Origin: DAOTKC01 sp035449045 | GTDB lineage: Bacteria; Bacillota; Clostridia; Christensenellales; CAG-917 | Reading direction: 5' to 3' | DNA length: 64,000 nt | Assembly (NCBI GenBank): GCA_035449045.1 | Contig: DAOTKC010000002.1 | Location: 1 to 64,000, forward strand | Shown here: positions 59,322 to 64,000 of the stretch, in pieces | How the letters are laid out: the number at the start of each line of letters is the position of its first letter | Position numbering within the stretch: position 1 is the first letter of the stretch | The notes under the pieces: model-generated | Databases searched by the model: none | Seen by the model: the letters and a program-made list of their open reading frames with translations, nothing else | Told to the model about the DNA's origin: nothing | Made by a program: the position numbers and the translations under genes

Positions 59322-60032
59322 ATGAAAATTAAAAGATATAAAAGCGGTGACGAGATTTCCTATGCGCTGGGTATGGCGCCTTTGATTGAGCTTATAAATA
59401 ACCGCCCCGAACAGTTGCGGGCGGTGTTTTTAAGCCCGCAGGCGATAGAAAACGAAAACACCGAAAAGGTCTTAGAGCTTGCAAAAGAGCTCGGTATTTC
59501 CGCCGAGAAGAACGACAAAGTTTTCAATATATTGTCCGACAAAGGGAATTGCTTTGCGATAGGCGCATTTGAAATCCCCAAAGATAAAATCCGTGAAGGC
59601 GACCATATCGTGCTTGTCAATCCTTCCGACGCCGGCAATTTGGGCACAATCATGAGGACGGCGGCGGGCTTTGGTTTTTTGGATCTCGCCGTCATCTCTC
59701 CCGCGGCGGATGCCTTCGACCCCAAGACGGTGCGCGCCTCGATGGGCGCAGTTTTTTCGCTGAATATCGAATATTTTAGTTCTTTCGGGGATTACCGCGA
59801 ACGGTTTAAAAATAACAAGCTCTATTCTTTCATGCTTGACGCCAAAAGGACGCTCAGTAAAACCGAATTCACCCCGCCCTTTTCGCTGATTTTCGGCAAC
59901 GAGGCGCACGGCCTTCCCGCCGAATTTTCGGGATTTTCCGAGACGGTGGTCATTCCCCATTCCGCCAAAATCGACAGTTTGAATCTGCCGATAGCGGCGG
60001 GAATCGCGATGTATTTCGTCAAAAACAATTGA
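59322..60032 (+). CDS. SpoU/TrmH family RNA 2'-O-methyltransferase
   Basis: 236 residues from the ATG at 59322 with GGAGAA upstream; the in-frame ATG at 59277 lies in a repeat and is rejected. The SPOUT knot motifs are HIVLVNPSDAGNLGTIMRTA (motif 1 with N and R), SLIFGNEAHGLPAEF (motif 2) and VVIPHSAKIDSLNLPIAAGIAMY (motif 3). The N-terminal ~90 residues are the substrate-binding domain (INNRPEQLRAVFLSPQA). It methylates a ribose in rRNA or tRNA; which site is unknown. Confidence 0.92.
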   Translation: MKIKRYKSGDEISYALGMAPLIELINNRPEQLRAVFLSPQAIENENTEKVLELAKELGISAEKNDKVFNILSDKGNCFAIGAFEIPKDKIREGDHIVLVNPSDAGNLGTIMRTAAGFGFLDLAVISPAADAFDPKTVRASMGAVFSLNIEYFSSFGDYRERFKNNKLYSFMLDAKRTLSKTEFTPPFSLIFGNEAHGLPAEFSGFSETVVIPHSAKIDSLNLPIAAGIAMYFVKNN

Positions 60033-60096
60033 ATGCCAAAATTTGACAAACTGGTCGGATGCCTTTTAAGGATAGTATCTTGACAAAAATTATAGT

Positions 60097-60126
60097 TTGT
60101 CTTAACACTGATGTATGGCATATAAT
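60097..60126 (+). promoter_or_regulatory. promoter region of the large lipoprotein gene with an inverted repeat
   Basis: TTGTCT, 18-bp spacer, TATAAT. GACAAA (60081-60086) and TTTGTC form an inverted repeat around the -35, which could bind a regulator. AGGGGGG and the ATG at 60157 follow. Confidence 0.55.
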
Positions 60127-60156
60127 AATGCCGCAATGTTTTTAGGGGGGTTACCT

Positions 60157-63100
60157 ATGTTTAAGAAAATTAAAATTGTCTTTATATTTTTACTTATCAC
60201 GGCGGCGGCGCTTACGCTTTTTGCCTGCAATAAGGATGAGAAATTCACCGTCACGGTGAATTTTATGGTTGATGGCGTGGTTTATGAGACCGTCACGGTA
60301 AATCAGGACAATTTAGTTAATGTCGAATTTCCCGCCGCTCCCGAAAAAACAGGCTACAGCTTCGGCGGGTGGTATTTCGACCAAGAGACGCTTGAAAACG
60401 AGTTCAAGTCGCTTATCGGCTACAACAAAACCGCAACGGTGGAGGTTTACGCCAAATGGGCGCCTCGCAGTTATATCATTACATACGACGTAAACGGCGG
60501 CGAGCCGCTTGAGTCCAACACCCGGATGGCGACTTTCGGCGAGAACACCGTGCTCGAGGTGCCCGAATACGAGGGGTATTTCTTCGCAGGCTGGTATAAC
60601 GGAACCGGTCTTGTTTCCGACGGGCCGTGGAGTATACCCTCCGACGTCACCTTGACGGCGGCCTGGACGCCTCAGCCCTTTAAGGCCACCTTCAATTCGA
60701 TGGGCGGCGCCGCGGTTGCCGAAATCGAGGGCGGATATATGAGCCCGATTGCCGCGCCCGTCTCTCCCGCTTGGACCGGCCTGACTTTCGTTAACTGGTT
60801 CACCAGCGACGACGGCGGCGTCACTCTTTCGGCGGCGCCCTACGTCTTCAACACCATGCCATTGGGCGGCGTCACACTCTATGCCAAATGGCAGCTGAAC
60901 GCGCCCACGGTAACCTCCGATCTTGCCAACTTGACCGAGGTTTACAACGGCGCCAACAGCCTGTCGGTTGCGGCTGCGCACGCCCAGCCCCAGGCGACGC
61001 TCTCCTATCAATGGTTCTATTCCTCGGGCGAAGACTTTGCGCCCGCCTCCAACAACGCTACCGGCAATACAATAGCCGTTTCCGCCGTTTCGCTATCCGG
61101 CGCTTATTACTGCAAAATAACGGCTACCTTCGGGACTTACACGTCCTCGGTGTCAAGCGCCTCTGCGATTGTGACAATTACGCCCAAGCAGCTTGCACTT
61201 ACCGGCGTAACGGCGGCAAACAGGCAGTATGACGGCACGACTTCCGTTACTCTTTCGGGCGGCGCGCTTAGCGGCGTGATAGTGGGCGACGAAGTCGGCT
61301 TTACACTGGGCGACGGCACCGTAGCATCGGCAAACGCATTCGAGACGCCCTACGATGTTTCGTTCACGGTCACTCTTACGGGCACCGACAAAGACAACTA
61401 TACCTGCCCGCCTCCCGCAGGCGTGACGGCGACCATATCCAAAGCCGACTTCGATATGACGGGAGTAAAAAAAGCTTACAAAGCGTATGATGTTATTTAT
61501 GAATACACCGAACCGATTGTTTATAACGACTACGCCAACATAATTTTGTTGATTGGGTTGCCCCAAGGACTTACTGCGGTTTTTGACGGAAAACGCTATG
61601 GGGCTGTTGGTAAGTTCCAGATTTCATTTACTTTCGAATATGACATCCAAAACTACAACGAGCCTGATTACGAGACGACGTTTGAATTTGAAATCTTAGG
61701 GATTGACCTCCCGATAACCGTCTGGTATTCGGGCGGGCCGCTTATTGTCGGAGATTCTTTGCCGACGCTTTCGTTTTCGGGCGGCATTAGTATGTTTGAT
61801 ACGGTGACGCTTGACGCCGGTCAAACGCTTGAAGCGGGCGCGCATGAATACGACTGGACATTTACGCCTTATCTGGACGGGTATGCCCAGAAGAAAGGCA
61901 AGATAACGCTGGTCGTTTTTGCCGAGCCGCCTTTTGGCCTTTCGATAGCGTCACAGCCGAACAAGATGGAATATTATGCGAATGAGGAGCTGGAAACCGC
62001 CGGCCTCGTCGCCAAGTTGGTTTTCGAGACGGCGGAAGAAGTTGAGATTTCGGATTATGAAATCGTCTATCAAACCGATGCGGGCTGTTTCCAATACGGT
62101 GACACTAAGGTCACGATTATGTATGGCGGCCTTTCGGCGGATATAGAGATTACCGTTTTGCAACTTGACTATGAGTTTTCGTATGAGCTGCCCGAATACT
62201 GGTATTCTCACATTGATCTTCCCGAAATATTCGACCATATAGAGGATGGCTATTTTGAGTGGGAAGAGAGGACGGAATGGACGCCGGGCGCCTATAATAC
62301 CCCGTTCACCTTCTATCCCGACGATACCAACTATAAGCCTTACCAAGGCGCAACCGAAATCTATTGGTTGTTTCGGGCGGTTAATTCATTCGAGATATTT
62401 GAATCTATATTATTACATATACCCGAAAAGGCTCACGAGATTTACGACCAAATTTGGAGCTACGGCTTTTTCGAGTCCTTTGCGCCCAATGAATTAAACA
62501 ATGATTTGTTGGATCTTCTCGGCGTCGAGGACGACACTCTCAGAGTGGAGGTCGATTACCGCGATCTTGAGGTCGTTGGCGACGAGGGCTATTTAGTCCT
62601 TGAAACTCACCACCAGTATTATGTTACCCTCAGGATTTATGGCTCGATTTATGTCGGCGAGGGCGAGGATGCCGAGCTTGTCGAGTTTTTACTGGACACC
62701 TTCGGAGCGTGGATGTTCCCATGCCATATGCTAACTGACTATTTGCTCTTGGACAACAGTAACTACCACTATGGCTATTACGAAGTGAACTCGGAACATC
62801 CCGTAATCAGCCTCAATCCCGACTACTGTTTTCCCGAACCGTATTTCACTATTTATATAACCGACCTTGACGGCTCGCAAGACTTCACCCTTCAAATCGG
62901 CGGAAACGATTTGTATATTGTCATCGAATTTGATGATGTATTTGACGAAGCGAGAGGCATTACGATTCACCGGAGTTACCGCACCGCGATCAATGTTGAA
63001 TACGATCCTCCCTACTTTAGCGAGTTTAAGGTCAACGGCGTCGAATATAAGGATATCGGCGAGGACGAAGGCTGGAGCTTTGAAATTTATACCGACAGCC

Positions 63101-64000
63101 CGGAATTTACGCTGAAAGTCGAATATGACACCGAATATTACGTTCTTTTTGATTATTTCGGCGATCCGATTTTGCCCGGTCTGCATACCTTTATCTACGT
63201 TCCTTACATGAATTATTACTACCTGACTGTCGCCGCCAAAAGCGACGAATGTATCGGTGATGAAATATACCTCTATTTCTATCCTTATACCCACGTAAAA
63301 GCGGGCTATGCCCTCTTTGTCGGTGAGGACGAAGACGAAGCGCTTGACATGTATTTCGAGTTCGAATACGGACGGCCGGTATTTTACTTTGAAAATTATG
63401 ACCGCCACGGCTTTAAGTGGTTCGATTTCGAGCTCGATGACGGTTATACCTGGAAGATTTACCGTAACGGCGAATTATTCGATGAAAACTCACTTGACTA
63501 CGGCGAAAACTTCTTCGAGCTTCGCGTCTACGACGCTTTGGATAATGTTGTCGAGGTCGTGGAAATTCGGTTATATTTCTCTTTGCCCGATTATATCGAT
63601 GCCGATTGGATGTGGACCGGCGATTTGAAGACGCTTCAATATCTGGCCACGACCGAGGAAGAGGAATATACCGTCCTCCTTGAGCCCTTCAATGATTATT
63701 ATCCCATTTATTCGGTAAACGGCGCCGTCGGGCCTTATCCCGAGGGAGTTGAACTTTCGGGACTTACGCCCGGCTATAACAGCGTCTATGCCGTTCTTTA
63801 TTATACCGCCGGCGAGGTAAGCTATTATATCGGCATTGATATGAACATCTATATCGCCGTTCCCGACGTCCGCCAAAAGATTGATGAAATTGACGGCCGG
63901 GGCTTCTATTTGAATCTTAATACATCCGAATGGTCATCCCGGGCTTTCTATTTTTATGATTACGCATTACATGTTGAATTAGACGCCACGCGGACGCTTG
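60157..64000 (+). CDS. very large surface lipoprotein with InlB B-repeats, 3' end outside the window
   Basis: Open for at least 1281 codons to the window edge with no stop. MFKKIKIVFIFLLITAAALT and lipobox FAC give a lipoprotein anchor at about residue 24. Residues ~30-245 hold three InlB B-type repeats (Listeria-Bacteroides repeat), each ending GYSFGGWY, GYFFAGWY or GLTFVNWF and closing with AKW or AAW. Then an Ig-like part (SYQWFYSSGEDFAP, GAYYCKITATFG) and a YDG/MBG-type domain (LTGVTAANRQYDGTTSVTLS, TGTDKDNYTCPP). After ~430 the sequence is Tyr/Glu/Asp-rich and unrecognised. It is probably a cell surface adhesin-like protein. Confidence 0.88.
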   Translation, partial: MFKKIKIVFIFLLITAAALTLFACNKDEKFTVTVNFMVDGVVYETVTVNQDNLVNVEFPAAPEKTGYSFGGWYFDQETLENEFKSLIGYNKTATVEVYAKWAPRSYIITYDVNGGEPLESNTRMATFGENTVLEVPEYEGYFFAGWYNGTGLVSDGPWSIPSDVTLTAAWTPQPFKATFNSMGGAAVAEIEGGYMSPIAAPVSPAWTGLTFVNWFTSDDGGVTLSAAPYVFNTMPLGGVTLYAKWQLNAPTVTSDLANLTEVYNGANSLSVAAAHAQPQATLSYQWFYSSGEDFAPASNNATGNTIAVSAVSLSGAYYCKITATFGTYTSSVSSASAIVTITPKQLALTGVTAANRQYDGTTSVTLSGGALSGVIVGDEVGFTLGDGTVASANAFETPYDVSFTVTLTGTDKDNYTCPPPAGVTATISKADFDMTGVKKAYKAYDVIYEYTEPIVYNDYANIILLIGLPQGLTAVFDGKRYGAVGKFQISFTFEYDIQNYNEPDYETTFEFEILGIDLPITVWYSGGPLIVGDSLPTLSFSGGISMFDTVTLDAGQTLEAGAHEYDWTFTPYLDGYAQKKGKITLVVFAEPPFGLSIASQPNKMEYYANEELETAGLVAKLVFETAEEVEISDYEIVYQTDAGCFQYGDTKVTIMYGGLSADIEITVLQLDYEFSYELPEYWYSHIDLPEIFDHIEDGYFEWEERTEWTPGAYNTPFTFYPDDTNYKPYQGATEIYWLFRAVNSFEIFESILLHIPEKAHEIYDQIWSYGFFESFAPNELNNDLLDLLGVEDDTLRVEVDYRDLEVVGDEGYLVLETHHQYYVTLRIYGSIYVGEGEDAELVEFLLDTFGAWMFPCHMLTDYLLLDNSNYHYGYYEVNSEHPVISLNPDYCFPEPYFTIYITDLDGSQDFTLQIGGNDLYIVIEFDDVFDEARGITIHRSYRTAINVEYDPPYFSEFKVNGVEYKDIGEDEGWSFEIYTDSPEFTLKVEYDTEYYVLFDYFGDPILPGLHTFIYVPYMNYYYLTVAAKSDECIGDEIYLYFYPYTHVKAGYALFVGEDEDEALDMYFEFEYGRPVFYFENYDRHGFKWFDFELDDGYTWKIYRNGELFDENSLDYGENFFELRVYDALDNVVEVVEIRLYFSLPDYIDADWMWTGDLKTLQYLATTEEEEYTVLLEPFNDYYPIYSVNGAVGPYPEGVELSGLTPGYNSVYAVLYYTAGEVSYYIGIDMNIYIAVPDVRQKIDEIDGRGFYLNLNTSEWSSRAFYFYDYALHVELDATRTL

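Noticed and set aside
59138..59332. Small basic open frame reading KVCHSERKRESPAGRK
   Set aside because: It is a translation of two intergenic repeats, a well-known source of false genes.

Overview
The window looks like chromosomal DNA of an uncultured, spore-forming member of the Clostridia (Bacillota). The main support is a dipicolinate synthase pair (dpaA-dpaB), Gram-positive style TTGACA/TATAAT promoters, strong AGGAGG ribosome binding sites, many MKK...C lipoproteins, FloA/NfeD, and the protein families present. The species cannot be named from sequence alone. Base composition is fairly balanced, except for a sharply AT-rich block at the left end.

Layout. 1-2.4 kb: the 3' end of tRNA-Asn, then an AT-rich type II restriction-modification pair on the minus strand and a frameshifted gene relic, which together look like acquired DNA. 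2.7-8.4 kb: a molybdenum cofactor operon (mogA/moaB, moeA, a MoeA fused to a binding-protein-like domain, moaA, moaC, a MOSC protein). 8.5-12.8 kb: small lipoproteins with their own promoters, a polysaccharide deacetylase and a Mug-like DNA glycosylase. 12.9-14.3 kb: dpaA-dpaB. 14.4-25.6 kb: housekeeping and orphan genes (YgiQ-type radical SAM protein, P-loop ATPase, acyltransferase with a zinc ribbon, a glycerol-1-phosphate-dehydrogenase relative without metal ligands, a NagD-like phosphatase, NfeD-FloA, MalQ, an Sfp-type phosphopantetheinyl transferase). 25.7-28.7 kb: glycerol dehydrogenase and a fused DhaK-DhaL kinase. 28.9-34.3 kb: an EF-G-like protein with degenerate GTPase motifs, a membrane-anchored phosphoesterase, an MGMT-type protein, an RNA polymerase alpha-CTD/WG-repeat fusion, and tRNA-Pro.

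34.5-59.1 kb is a carbohydrate region centred on uronic acids: two GPH-type symporters, KDPG aldolase, KDG kinase, UxaB, UxaC, UxuA, a GH2 glycosidase, a GH38/GH57-like protein, a GH94-like phosphorylase, an esterase, an Fe-S protein, a LarA-type racemase and an FAD oxidoreductase. A coherent route is glucuronide uptake, cleavage by GH2, isomerisation by UxaC, reduction, dehydration by UxuA, phosphorylation by KdgK and cleavage by Eda. The reductase present is UxaB-like while the dehydratase is UxuA, so one step does not match by annotation. Two copies of an intergenic repeat flank uxuA and trmH.

The window ends inside a very long lipoprotein gene with InlB-type repeats. No transcriptional regulator of a recognisable family, no CRISPR array, no transposase and no phage genes were seen. 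The least familiar items are the alpha-CTD/WG fusion, the two enzyme relatives that lost their catalytic motifs (EF-G-like and G1PDH-like), the 832-residue protein inside the uronate locus, and a possible small RNA unit between two terminators near 9.2-9.4 kb.
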